In this document: in pieces, positions 1 through 13,400 of the stretch
How the letters are laid out: every line of letters begins with the position of its first letter
Numbering within the stretch: the first letter of the stretch is position 1
Source of the DNA: Albula goreensis
Taxonomy: Eukaryota > Chordata > Actinopteri > Albuliformes > Albulidae
Assembly: GCA_022829145.1 (NCBI GenBank)
Contig: CM040745.1
Location: 15,115,501-15,179,500 of the forward strand
Length of the DNA stretch: 64,000 nt
Direction of reading: 5' to 3'
The notes under the pieces: model-generated
Databases searched by the model: none
What the model saw: only the letters and a program-made list of their open reading frames with translations
Told to the model about the DNA's origin: nothing
Translations under genes and position numbers: made by a program

Positions 1-786
1 GACAGTATCAAGGACCATGTGATACCGATTGAATATGATTACTACACTGAAGGTGACGGTCTCATCGATACCAGTATAACATGGGATACCAGCACATGTG
101 ACCCCATATATTCTTACCTGTGTATTGAAAATTTTACATTTTACACAAAAGAATAACATTAAATGCATTAAGGAAAGACTCAGAGAGAGGGGCATGTTCT
201 TTGAATATAACAATTGCCACACAAGATGCCTCTTGTCCTGGTAATACATTCTGCTGGAATCCTTGAATCTTTATAGCAATTGATTGTTCTTCAAGTTCTG
301 TGTAAAACTGGAGTCAAAGCCTGAAAATGTCCTGTCTATTTCAATCAGTCCATGCCATTTTCTCAGGGCCCGAAGCGTGAAAGTGGGTTTCGGGGGCGGC
401 TCATGATAAAGAGAGAATGGAGAAGAGCTTAGCCTTCTTCTTTATGCGGAATGTGGTCAGGGCCTCTGCAAATCCACATTTCTGGATGACTGGGAACATG
501 GTGAAAAGGCCACTGCTTTCTGAGGTAGGTAGGCGTTCCCCTCTCTCTCGGTATGTACTGAGTGCAGGTGGGTGTTTGCTGAGCGGGATCTGACACATCA
601 AAGGGCAGTGCATGATATGTTCTATTTAGAAGAGCGGCACTGGCCCATGACTGCAGCCAGTCGTGCCATGGATAAACACCATCCCTTGAAACAGATCAAA
701 TAGACTGAGAGAGAACCTGGAGCTGTTCTCTGTGGAGAGGAATGAGAGTTTAGCCCACAATTAGCATTTTAGGCACAGACACACAT

Positions 787-856
<70 letters not shown>

Positions 857-863
857 TGTGTGC

Positions 864-916
<53 letters not shown>

Positions 917-3900
917 CCAGGAAAAGGAAAAAGAAAATGAAACGCAGAAGGGTGGGATGAGGATTTTTTTGTTACTCAGTTGAGGGGTCACAGTTGGTAG
1001 GAGGGTATGGGTGATGGGTGCTTAGGATCATCTGACATTGCTGAGGGGAGGAACTTTGTTTATTTTTGTGTCATCTTTATTTATGGCTGTAGATACTGCT
1101 TCATAAGCTGCCAGTTTATTTACACTGTGCCTTGTTATAATTAATAGCTGTTGACCTCTTTTCTTGGAAGCACTTCCACTCAGTGAGAGCTTCCCCTTGA
1201 GCACCAATCAATAAAGACAGACACATCCAACCATACAATCTTGTAAAGTGTTGGTTTGCATGGTAATACCAAGAGGAGGAATGAAAATATACTATGTATA
1301 TATGAAAATACTCACTGTTACCTGAATTAAGGAATGTTGATGCAAATAGGTATCGATAGTTGATAGTTTTGCATGTAGCATGTTTTATAAATCCGTCTAT
1401 CTAACAAGAACTCAAGCCATGCCTATGCTATATATTTTAATCATTCCAATGTTGCAAAGACTGAGATCTTTCCACAGCCTCTCATGTGATTTCAATTCAA
1501 CAGATTTCAATTCCACATTTATAATTCAAAGCATCAATTCAACAACAGACACTTAACACTAAACTTGACTACTACAGTGATGTTTTGGCAGTTTCCTTAT
1601 TTGAGCTGTATGTTTCACATTGAAGCTTGTCATGATGAATGTCTGAGGTCTAATCAATTACGCAGTGTTTAATTGCACAATCAAACAATCTGATCACACC
1701 AACCCACCCCAGCAGCCCTCATCCATCTATGTTTAAGAATGATTTAACTCTTCATTTGGTCAGTTTATTACCCTGAGAGATTCAAACAGCTTGCTCATGT
1801 ACTTTTGGTCATAGGTATGTCTCTGGTATATATTTATTCATAAAGTTCTTTGGAGTTATGGCAGCACAACTTTTAAGTATTATAACTAACTGTAAATTAC
1901 ATGAGTTTAGCTTCTAATATCATGGGGCAGTTTGGAAGAGCTCACAGTTGTAGGTCAATAGTCTTGCAGCACAAAGAACAGCAGGGAGCATCATGTTCTA
2001 TGTTTAATTATTCCTCAGGAGAGCAATAAAGACTACCTGTACTGAAGCAAACACCATCCCTAGTTCAATTTAGGCCAAGGGCATATTTAAAGACTGAGGA
2101 ATTTTAATCAAACTAAACTTAAAACATTAGCTTGAATGTGAAAACAGACTTGACTAAGCACCTTTTCATAATATAAAATGGTATATGCTATATCACACCT
2201 TGCCATAATATCACACAATAATAAATAAGTCACTTAACATATCAGTGACAGCTGTAGCAACAACATCCAAAATATATTTCCTTTAAGGTGTCAGTGTATT
2301 TGTTACCTTGGCATTGGTTGGGGATTGAAGCAGATCATATATTTAAAAATGTGCTGGAATTAAATGCTTACTTCAGGCAAATTGAAAATCTGGAATGTCC
2401 ATACATATATGAGATCCATTAAATGAAAACATTCATTACAACTGGTTTGTAATTTTCACAAGGAAAGTCCCTCCATTTTTTTCATCTGGAAATACCATCA
2501 TCTTCTTCCCTCAAGCTAAAATGCTTTTATCACTGTTGAATTCTGATGAGAAAGCATCACAATATAATATTTGAATTCATTTTACACTGTTTGTTTAGCA
2601 TATGAACAAGACACACTGTCCTAGATTCCGGCAACTGTCCTCACACACTCCTTTACAAATAATAGCAAGTATTCAAGACAGAAAAATACAACCTTTCAAC
2701 AAAACAGAGCCATCTGTAAGCCCGGAGATCATGGCATGATTTTTCAAATTCATAATGAATCCATTTGAAGAGTTAAAAAGGAAAAAAATTGCTTCTGCTC
2801 CTAATCAAAAGTTCAGGCTGTAAAGCCTTAGGAGTAGACATACACTCTCACGTGACTGCCAATTAAAACATGTCCAATGTATTTGTTAGTTAAATTATAG
2901 TATGATTTTAAAAGCATATTTCTCCAAAGATGAAAACATTTTCTCCTTGAGTGCACATCGTGTGCATGATAGACAAAGTATTCAGTACCAGCAGTGCCAT
3001 CAAATGGCTGTAATCACATATCAGCTCATGCTAATTAAAGCTCATTTGGGCATTAATGCCACAGCACTGAAGAAAAAAAGGTTTGTTCATGATAAATCAT
3101 CAGGAGATAATGGGACTGTAACCCTGTGCTACCTGTTATCTGGAATGCATGGATAAACTCCCATGAATACTGCAGTGCAAATAGCAACAAGGGAAAATAG
3201 GGCTGGAGTCAGTGCAATTAAACATGTTGTTTGTCAATTCAGAACACACGGAAGCAGCCCACAAAGCTTTGCTTTTGGACAGAGGCGACGGTATTCTGAA
3301 TGGAACATTAAGCTGGCTTTACCTAGTAAGCACAGTGTACAGTATTTAATGTAAAATGTGAACAGGAGGCACTATCTTTGATTATGGCAGAGTAGAAGTC
3401 GCATTACAGAGGTAGCAGATGTGTGTCAGCCTGTGAGGATGGCAGGCTGTAAGCTGTCAGATTCCTGAGATCCCAAACAGGGGTGCACAATGCATTTTGG
3501 GCCTGGGACAAAATCTGAATTATACAATCACATTAACAAGAACCAGATACCAATACAATAAGAAGTTGATTTTGATTTTTAGGTTTTGTTTCACTGCACA
3601 GTGGCAGGTCCTTTGGATGTCTGAGTACTTTGTCAGTCCTCTGCTACGGTGACCTCTTTTTCTTGAATGGTTTGATAAAACAATTTGTATGACAGATAAA
3701 AGGGGATTATGATCTCATAAGAAAGAGTTTTCATGAGTTTTATAAGGTGAAACTACCTTCACGAGAGAAAGGTCCAAAGTGATCACCCACAGAATTGTGC
3801 ATGTCCAAGAATCTCACAAGACTATAGCTGAATAATAGGAAGGTTAAGGCAACAAAAGCATAGCTCTTCACCCAATCTATGCATGTGACATTTTCTGGAA

Positions 3901-4020
3901 GGTGACTCCCATCTCAGCTGCTGGCAATTATCACCTTCCAGTCTCCATTGAAAAGAGAGGAAGCTAGGGAAAAACAGTAGTAGGAAAATTCCACTTGATG
4001 AATTGGTTTCTGAGCAGGAG
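1..4020. other. Gene desert segment; no gene seen
   Basis: AT-rich noncoding sequence on both strands. Apart from the compound microsatellite at 779-913 nothing distinctive is seen; the short frames near 401-613 and 2902-3354 have no recognisable features. Confidence 0.7.
779..913. repeat. Compound microsatellite (GCAC)n-(AC)n-(TA)n
   Basis: A (GCAC) block at about 787-825 runs into (AC)n to 853, then a 12-bp spacer containing gtgtgcg, then (TA)n to 913. The spacer is complementary to the preceding repeat, so the AC and TG parts can fold on each other. Frames crossing it are not genes. Confidence 0.97.
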
Positions 4021-4400
4021 GAACACTGCTGATTGTATGCAAATGCATGCGTGTTTATTTTCCTCGAGTCTACATGTTGTTAATTTCCAGCTGCCAGTCA
4101 GACGGGTCCCAGAGGAGGAGCTGGCTCATCAGAGCAGGAGGAGGGTGGGGGGGAGGGGGCTTCTGTGAACCTGCACCATCGGAGGAGCTGTCAGCGCCGC
4201 AGCCTCATGTAAATGCAGCAGCAGAACCAAGTTCACTCCGAGGCCACCCTCAGCGGAAATCAAAAGATAGGGGCAAATCAAATGCATTTGCCCCCCAACT
4301 GAAGTACGTCTGTTACCTATCCCCCTCCTCAAGCACACCACTACCCCTCCAGCCCCTTCAAATGCCAATAAAGCTTTCTCTCTAGTTTGGGGACTCCTTC
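4021..4400. promoter_or_regulatory. Candidate regulatory island with octamer, G4 motif and hairpin
   Basis: Complex, GC-richer island in AT-rich surroundings. It contains a perfect POU octamer ATGCAAAT at 4037-4044, a G-rich run (G3-T-G7-A-G5) at 4143-4159 able to form a quadruplex, and a hairpin with 9-bp arms (ggggcaaat/atttgcccc) at 4270-4278 and 4286-4294. Open frames on both strands (for example 4047-4385) have no recognisable protein character. Whether it is conserved cannot be told from one sequence. Confidence 0.35.
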
Positions 4401-7400
4401 CTTTCCAAGATCACCTATGGCCTAACTGCTCCCTTTAATTATAAACCATGGAAACAGATGACTGAATCAGCTGGAAGTAATTGTATTTATGTGGCTTATT
4501 TGCATAATTGACAGGACCTATCACACTGGGGTAACCCTTACATTTAACCCAAGGACAAAGCCAATATACCCAATGATACCACAATTGAAATTATCATCAT
4601 TTTGGAAGTACAATTTGTGGATATAGTTCATTTTAATTTATAGAAATTAAGCTGACATGCCATATAGTATGTGCTGATTTGCATGGGAATGGATTTTAGT
4701 TCTATGCACAATATAGGACTAAATCATTGTACTAAGCTTGTAAAATAGAAATAGAAGGCAAAAAGTTACTACATTGTCAAAAAAAAAAATACAGGGAGCT
4801 CAAAGGCATGGTTTACCCTAAAAATGTATGATAGTTATTCATTATCTTATCTCAATAATGGCATGGTCTCCATATCATCTGGTTGCATACATCCTTGGTC
4901 CTCAAGTCATGTTTTCAGAATTAATAGAACACAATGGATGAAGTTTTGCGATAAAATGTCTTTGAATACAATAAGTGATAAATGTCATCATTTCTACCAA
5001 TGAGTCATTTGCTGTATATACAGCTAGAACAACATCTATAATAATATGACGGCTGAAATTATTAGGCAAATACTAACAAGCTAAGGAGGCTTTGCAGTAC
5101 CACCTGGTATATTGCTATCTCAGCAAGTCAACAGCAACTCTCTTATATCCTGAAAAAAACTTTCCTTTGCTTTCCTTTCCAAAGCCATTGCAGCAACCTT
5201 TAACTACACACAGCATGGTGAAAGCTTAAGACAATCAATCTCTATAATGTAGGACTTTTGACAGTAAATCACAAATTACCTCAGTGCAAGGTGATAATGA
5301 ATGCACAAGTCCACCATATCTGTGGTTGTTCAGTAATACAGTTTTTTAAGTTCTCTTTCCCCTGGGGCTGCTGCTTTTTTATGTTGCATTATACATATAA
5401 ATCACAGCTCTAGACACAGAAATAATTATATGCTGGATTGTATGAGTTGGTTTCCCTTGCCCATGAAAAGCAGGTGTCCTCTAGAGAGTTTTTCCATGGG
5501 GTTTCAGCTTTGCCAGCAGGTCATCTATTGCACAGAGGTGTCTATGCATGGGATCATTGTCCATGGTGTTGGATCGTTCACAGGAGAAGGCATCCTCTGG
5601 GAGTTCAGTAGGATCCTGGCTTCATTGGCAGTGGGGCTTTCTCTCAGTTGTGTAGGTCTTCTTGACTGGATTGGAAATCCAAGTTATCCAGTGTGCAGTA
5701 TCACTGTTTAGAGTATGACACAAAACCCACATTCCAGTTAAATTGCATTTTGTCATATCTCTATCCATGTATAGAATATTGGCTTTTCTTATTGGATATG
5801 AGAACTTTTCATATTGCAGTCTTTTTCTCAGTACTTCCTGACAGTAGGGGTGTGTGTGCTTGATTTCTGTAAGCCACCACATATCCTCCCTTGCTTGAGG
5901 AGTGTATACAAATGAGTGTTTTAGTTTTTTTTTAGCTCAGGAAGGAAGCATAACTAACAATTTAAGTACACTCACCTAGGCACCACAGGATTTTTAAAAA
6001 TAATAACCAGGCCTGATGAAGGCATCTAGCCAGAGCTGTGCTGCACTGATTAACAATCACCCTCAGCCCTGCTCGTTAGGCCATCTGTTTATGGCCCATT
6101 AGGCCTCCAAGGATTTGGGTGACAGCAATAATCACATACAGCATGCAGTGTCCCCTTCCCCACTGTTTTTCAGAAATACAGAAACATTTTATAGTTTAAG
6201 TGACTATGTGCTGGCCATTGTGACATAAGAGACACTGTATATGAGTCAGACTCAAGGATTTGTTCCATGTGATTAAACAACAGCTGCTAGCTGTAGTCTC
6301 AACAAGTTCATTGACTCAACATATACACAATTTGTAATCCAACTTGTTCACCAAGACTTTAATGTGGACTGAAGTATTATGAGTATATCTTATTAAGACT
6401 GACATATAATGGAACCTACTTTTCTGAACCTAATCTTTTCAGGTCATGCTCCATGGAGGCCTTGCCAAGTCTCTAATTACTCTTTAGCAGTGGTAATTCC
6501 TACAGGATCTCATATTTCAGCAGACTGTCCATGGTACTCTGGATCCATATTTATTCTGTTAGAGCCCATCATTATGGAACATCTCACATTAACCCTCACC
6601 CTGCCTTTTTATACGGTTAAGATTAGCTACACATTAATGTACAACCCTAATCATCCATTCTTTTTCATGGCTCTAAGGAAGATGAAAACAAAAAAAAATA
6701 AATATAACAATAAAAGATTTGAAATTAAGAAGCATCATGAGAGCCTGAACTTTTTTAAATCATTCCTGTTCGAGCAGTAAATTAGAATTTTAATTGGCTG
6801 TGTACATGTTTTTCCATTCATGCACTTGATTATATTCTACAAGCCATGATTAAAAGGGTCAAAACCTCCAATGAGAGTCAACTTCAGGCTGTACAGGGCT
6901 GAATAACCTCTGGAGTTATAATGAAGTTTTACATTGTTATTGTCCCTGAAGATCCCTTAATGTAATTGAAATATTGCACTTGAGGTATACCAGTAACTTG
7001 ATACATGAATATAACCGAAGGCAAAGTCAAATGCATTAATAACAGTGAGCTTCAACACCATGAAATAGAATTAAACAAAGCAAAATCCAATTCGGACACT
7101 CCCCTGGTATTTCTGACTCTTAATAAACAAATCTGTCATAATACTCTGCTACTTTGCTGCAGGTCAGACAATATGACTTTTTCAGTGGGACGGCTGAAAC
7201 ATTTTCCGAATGCCTCTGATGTAAGACTGTGCTCTTTCTGAGTCAGGGCACCTCTAATTACTCCAAAATTACAAGCACTTTATTTTCTTCATTTTGGGAT
7301 TTTGCTTTCATGCTTTTAGACTCTGCATTTCTGTTAGTTGGCATTGTTAAAGAATGACAAATATCCTTTCCACTGAATGACCTATTAAAATAAATACAAT

Positions 7401-7927
7401 GTTTGGAAGCAAGATTGTTGAACTTTTGGAAATACGATACAAAAGAATTCATCATGTAACACTACTGATTCATCACCTTAGATGTTAACTAGCAAGCCTT
7501 CCTCACTGCTGTTCCTTCTAGTGGAAGCAGTATAGTATAAACAAGTGTACCATTCTTTAAGCCCTATTTCTGCAATAGAGGGTTAGCAAACATTATAGAA
7601 TGTGTGTACCAAGAAAATGAAGTATTTAGCTGGAGAGGTACCCAGTCAGACATTGTCTGAAGAATCAGAGCCAGCCAGAGCTGCACAAAGATATTTTGAG
7701 CACATGTTCACCACGTTGCAAGACAAACCAAAACAACAACAGTTGTGCAAAAAGACAGAAAAACACCATCAAAACAAAAAGGAGCTCAGAGTTTAAAAAA
7801 GGGATACACTGCTCACAGTAGCTCTTGTAGATTTTTGAAGGCTTGAGATATGTGTAGATATACAACAGTGTTCCTATTTTTTCATCTGTTATTCTCTTCT
7901 GTTTTGTGCAAGTATGAGAAATGGCAA

Positions 7928-7959
<32 letters not shown>
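7928..7959. repeat. (AAT)n microsatellite
   Basis: Perfect trinucleotide run of about 32 bp. Confidence 0.95.
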
Positions 7960-7961
<2 letters not shown>

Positions 7962-8274
7962 TGTTTACATAAATTATTAAAATTCATTAATTGAAGCTTG
8001 AGGTGCAGTATGATTTGTCAACACAATCCCCCCTGAAGTTTATCATCTTTCAGTACTTTAAAACATCCACATACTAGTTCCTTCCTCTTGTCAACGTGAT
8101 ACACAGTTGCGGGGCATTTTGTTATTTTGTTCCATTTCATGTTGGGGATTTTTATTTTTAATAAAATGAATCAGTCACAGCTATGTTCTGTACGAGTATA
8201 TACATTGTGACACAAATGCAGGCAAGGCCATGGAGTCAGATGGAGAGTGAAGGAAAAAAAAACTATTTGGGGGA

Positions 8275-8277
<3 letters not shown>

Positions 8278-8371
<94 letters not shown>
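8278..8371. repeat. (CA)n microsatellite
   Basis: Uninterrupted dinucleotide run of about 94 bp. It accounts for the Thr-His and Cys-Val open frames over it. Confidence 0.98.
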
Positions 8372-8372
<1 letters not shown>

Positions 8373-8489
8373 AAAAGTTCAGACCTTTGGGAAATAGTGC
8401 ATTGTCGTGGATTTCGAATATTTCTCCAGTTCTATGTAAAGGCCAAACACTTCACTAAGCAGAGGATGTACAGCTGAGAGAGATTAAAG

Positions 8490-8510
8490 TTTTTTTTTTT
8501 TTTTTTTTTT
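8490..8510. repeat. T(21) tract
   Basis: Mononucleotide run with no flanking retrotransposon sequence recognised. Confidence 0.95.
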
Positions 8511-9799
8511 GGACGTAAAGGCTTTGCTCTTTCCTGTTGCTATGTTACATAATGGGAGGCTTTCAAACACAGCACAAAATGTCCTGACAAAATAATCAAT
8601 AATAAATTTGTACTTTATTGTGGAAAGTATTTTGGTTTACTAAACTAAGCACAGACTTACTGAATGGGTAACAATGCTGAGCCGTAGATATTTACTGTAT
8701 CCAACAACATATAGTGTTTCATAGGATTCACTGTCTCACAGACTGCCTTAGATTACCTTTCATTCTGTTCTGTGTTTATATCCAGAGATTCAAATAAGGT
8801 TACTCTCATGCTTCCTCCTCAGAAAGCAATTTCTGAGGTGTCAGTGGGTCTTGATGTATGACCTTATGACATATCTGACTCAGCCATGGACTGATAAATG
8901 ATAATGTCAGAGATCTACCCTATGTGCTGTGCTTTAGATCCTTTAGGCACACAGATGTGTTGAAAATCTATAACTGAATGGGTTCAGTGATAGATCAATG
9001 TAGCCTGCAGGTTAAAATATAAATTAATGTGTCTAAGAAAGGACAAAAAGATTGAATTGTGGGACTCCCATCTATATTTCAGATCATTTGGCATGATAAG
9101 CCATGTCAGACTGTACCATCTGACATACTAATATGCATACTCATAAACAGTGGAGAACAAATGTCAGTAGACAAGAGTAAATGACATGAATGATGTATGT
9201 CTCTGTGATCATTTCCCATGCTAAGATATGTGCTTGGTGCAAACCTAATTTTTTCAATTTTTTTTTCATTGATTCCACTGAATAAAATAAGCCAAGTATG
9301 TTATCGTTTGATTGAATATGAGGCCTCTTTGTAAAACATTAACAAACGGCAGACCTTTCACATTGAAACTAATATCCCAATCATTCTAAGACAATTAGGT
9401 TAATTCTTTCCACTGTAATCTTTGCTCTAATATATCTGTTCTTGCAGTGACATGTTACTTTTCACCAGGTGGAAGCAAAGCAAAAAAATCCCCTTTTTAA
9501 AGTGTCTCACAATCTGTGATTCCTGTATTCATTCTCCTCAATAAGTGTTGAAAATGGCAGCATACAAAAAAGCTAGGGAGGAGGCCAACAGACTTTGCCA
9601 AACAAGAAACCTTGGATATAAGAACATTTGCAGATGAAAACTATTCAGTTAAGTTAAACAAAAAAAAAATTCAGTTAATGCATATATTTAGATAATTAGC
9701 AAATACAGAGCTATAGTTTCTTTTAATAGTGCATTTTACAGGGATGAAAAAAAGGATGGTCTCTCTTTTCAGCAGATAACCAAACCAGTCTCTCTTTAT

Positions 9800-10480
9800 C
9801 TATTCCAATTAACCTCAGATGTATCCTCTGTGGGAGAGGGAAGCAGGCGAAAACCCTGCTGGTGGATGTTGTTGTTTAAGTCAACAGTCATCAGTGGTGA
9901 TAGCTGTAGTGCTAATAATCTCCGCCCCCACCGCATCTTTACCCTGCACCCAAGCCCAGTGCCTTTGATTAGCGAACGCTGGAGACCTGGGCCTAACCCT
10001 GTCAGCGCCAGCCCACCAGCCCTCTGTGGGGACTGGGAGGCCTCTGATCTGGCAAATTGATAGACTGCAGGGAGAGGACGAACCCGCGAAAGCCAGGCCC
10101 TCCTGACAAGCGATTATGCTTTGTTCTTCTTAACTTTCCACAGCAGAGCCATCTGTGGGCAGCATTCACAGAGAGTCTTTGGGGATGCAATGGCATGTGG
10201 ACATGTTTGCAAATACACTGAAGCCTGATAAAACCTGGCAAGCCCAAAGCCATGCAGGAGTCAATGAAGAGTGATTAGGATCAGTGAGAGACCAGCTCTC
10301 CAGATGAACGTCTTTTATTGCACCACAGTGATACTGGATGTTCATTAGAAATGATTGCTCTAATTAGACCTAGTGCCAATAAAATTAAACTGTCATTAGA
10401 GGTGATAAATGTCAGTTTAATGCTTTAAAGTGCTATTGATGTTTCGCCCATCACATAATAGATAGGGCAATTGGTTCTTA
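9800..10480. promoter_or_regulatory. Candidate conserved noncoding island with clustered TAAT cores
   Basis: The left half (9830-10130) is GC-richer and keeps several CpGs. The right half (10281-10460) has repeated homeodomain cores (tctaattagacc, gtcattagagg, aaaattaaac, cagtttaatgc) and low-repeat complex sequence ending in gtttcgcccatcac. Short frames here have no recognisable domains. Enhancer function is inferred from composition. Confidence 0.35.
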
Positions 10481-13400
10481 CCTGTCTCAGAGAGGGAAAC
10501 TTTGTATAAATTCAGAGATCAGATCTTTGAAAGCAGATTTTGGGATGGTGGGGTTTGTTAAAAGTTTTGGAGAAGGATGCATAAAAACCTATGATCTGTA
10601 TGAAAAATAAACCACAGCTGTAATGACATGAGCATGGGATTTGGATCATGCAGTAAATCATGACCAATTTCTACCATAGCTGTTGCATGTTTTCCTTTGA
10701 CTAATAATTTATTTATTTTTTACTTGGAATACAAACTATATAGTGAGTGGTCATAAGAATATTGGATTTGCTTCACTTCACAACAAAGGCATACTGTAAG
10801 TATAAAAGACATCCTCTCTGTGAATCAATGCTTCAACACCCCTTCCCCCATTTCGACAAGCAGTGTTACTAAACTAATTTCAAACAAAGGTTCAATCATT
10901 CAGATGAACACAGGGGAGCGATAAAAAAGATTAAAAAATCAGCTGAGGTTCTTGCCGATTATAAAAGTGAAAACTGAGAGCCTAAATCAGAAAGAGCAGG
11001 AATTTGTTAGTTTCAGGGAGGACTCTCAGTGATGAATACTGGGGTTCTCGCAGGTTAAAATTACCTGCAGAAAGACAGTCCTGAGGGAGGATGGGGCAAG
11101 GAGACAGATGAGGTGATGAGGATTTAAAATTCAGTGTCCTAGCTTTGTCCTCAGGTGAACACAGCCACAGGCATGCTGTTTCATTTACAGCTGAATTCAA
11201 GTGTGGACAATGAAGGTTTCAGCCAAGATGTTTTCAGAATTGTAATTCCAGGTTTGTGATCTCTTTGGTAAAATAAAATGTGTGATCTTAGCCACTTTCT
11301 TATTGTACTTAACAATATTTTGTATAAACTGTTGTGTCCTTGTAATTATATACTTCTAAATTCATGAATTAAAATAAATGCCAGGATATTGCTTCTCTAC
11401 GTAGAACAGTAAACAATAACATATACATGAATACATATTATTGCATCCCTATTTTCAGTATAGCAAGCAGTCCAAAAAAATAGGGAAAAACACATTTAAA
11501 ATTTGGTTTTATGCAATTAATTCAAAAAAGGTCTTAAAGACACAGGGGGTGGGAGCATCCAAACTATTTGTGTAAACATTAATTAAAATAAAGATTAATC
11601 ATCAGTGTGTGTGAGATATTACTTGCACACATTTTAATTGAAAATCTAACAATAAAAATAGGAGCAATTGCTTGGATAAACACTTCCTCACTGCAGAAAT
11701 GGTTTATCACCAAAGCCCATTTCCACAATATTAATAGCAGAGTAAATATTGAAATAGTGTCAAAAATTAAAATATGATATTCTAAATATGTATCAAACAA
11801 TATAAACAAATGAAGCTGCATAACAAGCACTACTTAATGGCTGGTTTAGTCTTTCGTCGCAGTGAACATAGCTACATATATATATATGTGTGTGTGCTTG
11901 TGTGCGTGCGTTAACTGAAATGAAAATTGTTCCCATGAGAATGAAACATTGAGGATTGAAGATCGTAGAAATATTATACTGTGAATAATGGATTAATTCA
12001 TCTTCACCATGATGTGGTTAGTGAATAACTTAAATAAGGTTATCAATAACTACATCATGTGGGGCATGCTCCAACCAACCAATGCCTGTCTTTACCCTGT
12101 CAAACCAATCATCTGTCAATGTGGGCATTTTGCCCTCAAGTAAAATTGAAGTTTGGAAGCATTTTGACAGCAATGGTAATGTGGAGATGATGTGTTCACA
12201 TGCATGAAAACACAGACATACAAATGACACTCACAAATCCCTTACATGGCTGACTGCTTACAGGATGAACAGTTCAAAAATCTAGATCATCTATGTAAGT
12301 AGCATACTTATCTTATCATAGAATCCATCACATTTACATATTTGAACTAAACTCAGCTTTAGGGATGGAATTGAATTACCATCCAAATGTCTTTGGTTGT
12401 GTGTGAGGGAGCTGCAGATGATGACAAAGTTGTGATACTTGGGAAGACATCAGTTAGCATTTGTGACACATGCAGGTAAATAGCTTGATGGCCACAATTC
12501 AATCACAGTCAGCTAGCCTGTGGTCCAGAGGGAAAGGAAGATCTGACAGGCAATTCGTTGTACAGAAGAAGGGAAAATGGCCATAGATGTAAATGTGAGG
12601 AATCACTCAGAGGTAGGACTGTCTCTTTAGCTTTTCCATCTCCCTGAGCCTCCATCAAATTACAGTAAAGTGAATTAAGGAAAACAAACACCAGTGAGGG
12701 CATGGTGTTGCCCTACCCCCTTAATATACTCAAAGATAGTGCATAAAAGTTAACAAGATTTATGAGCCAGTAGGTGAGCTCTAACCAGGGGTTTGCCCTC
12801 TGCACCATGCTGTTGCCATGTAAGGTGGGCTGCAGCAGGGAGACGTGTCCTGACGCAGTAACCTCCAGTCCTATTCTGTTCAGGCCCTTCCAGTTCACAC
12901 AGTCAGGTGATTCCATTTTCTCAGCACTTATATCTTCTACCTCCTCATCCATACCCCAACATAACCTCAGCGCCTACATGTCAAATTTCCTCAGCTCTAC
13001 TGGACTCCTGATGTGGATGGGACTGCATGTGCACCTGTGCCACATTGCCCTTTTATACCTCAAAGTCATTCGCCCACCCCTGCCAATATCATCCAGCCCC
13101 ACGACCCCTCACATACATTCTGTCCCTGTACGCCTTTTTAACAACATTGTGCTCTATTATACACTAAACCTCAGTGCTACAGAATGATAGCTCTGCTTTT
13201 TTCATTCAGTAAGGCTATATGTATATACAAGTATACTACTGTACATATGCTTTACAGTATGAACTAAATGATTTGCATTGCAAAAGTTTTGCATTTTTTT
13301 TCTAAATAATTATAAACATTTCATCTTTAACATTTCATTTAAATGTTATTATAACATTTTAAATGATACATTTGTATTATTAATAAAACATTTTCTCATA

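Larger units (their letters stand above)
4401..9799. other. Gene desert segment; no gene seen
   Basis: AT-rich sequence with the (AAT)n, (CA)n and T(21) tracts listed separately. A compact complex stretch at 6005-6140 (ctgattaacaatcaccctca, tctgtttatggcccattagg) with SOX- and homeodomain-like cores is a possible conserved noncoding element. Frames at 5430-5711 and 6409-6780 look accidental. Confidence 0.65.

Noticed and set aside
8171..8477. Poly Thr-His and Cys-Val frames
   Set aside because: They are translation of the (CA)n microsatellite; the same applies at 40937-41275.
12774..13187. 137-codon plus-strand open frame
   Set aside because: It is Ser/Pro/Leu-rich from pyrimidine-rich DNA, with no recognisable domain, splice context or neighbouring exon; chance is more likely.
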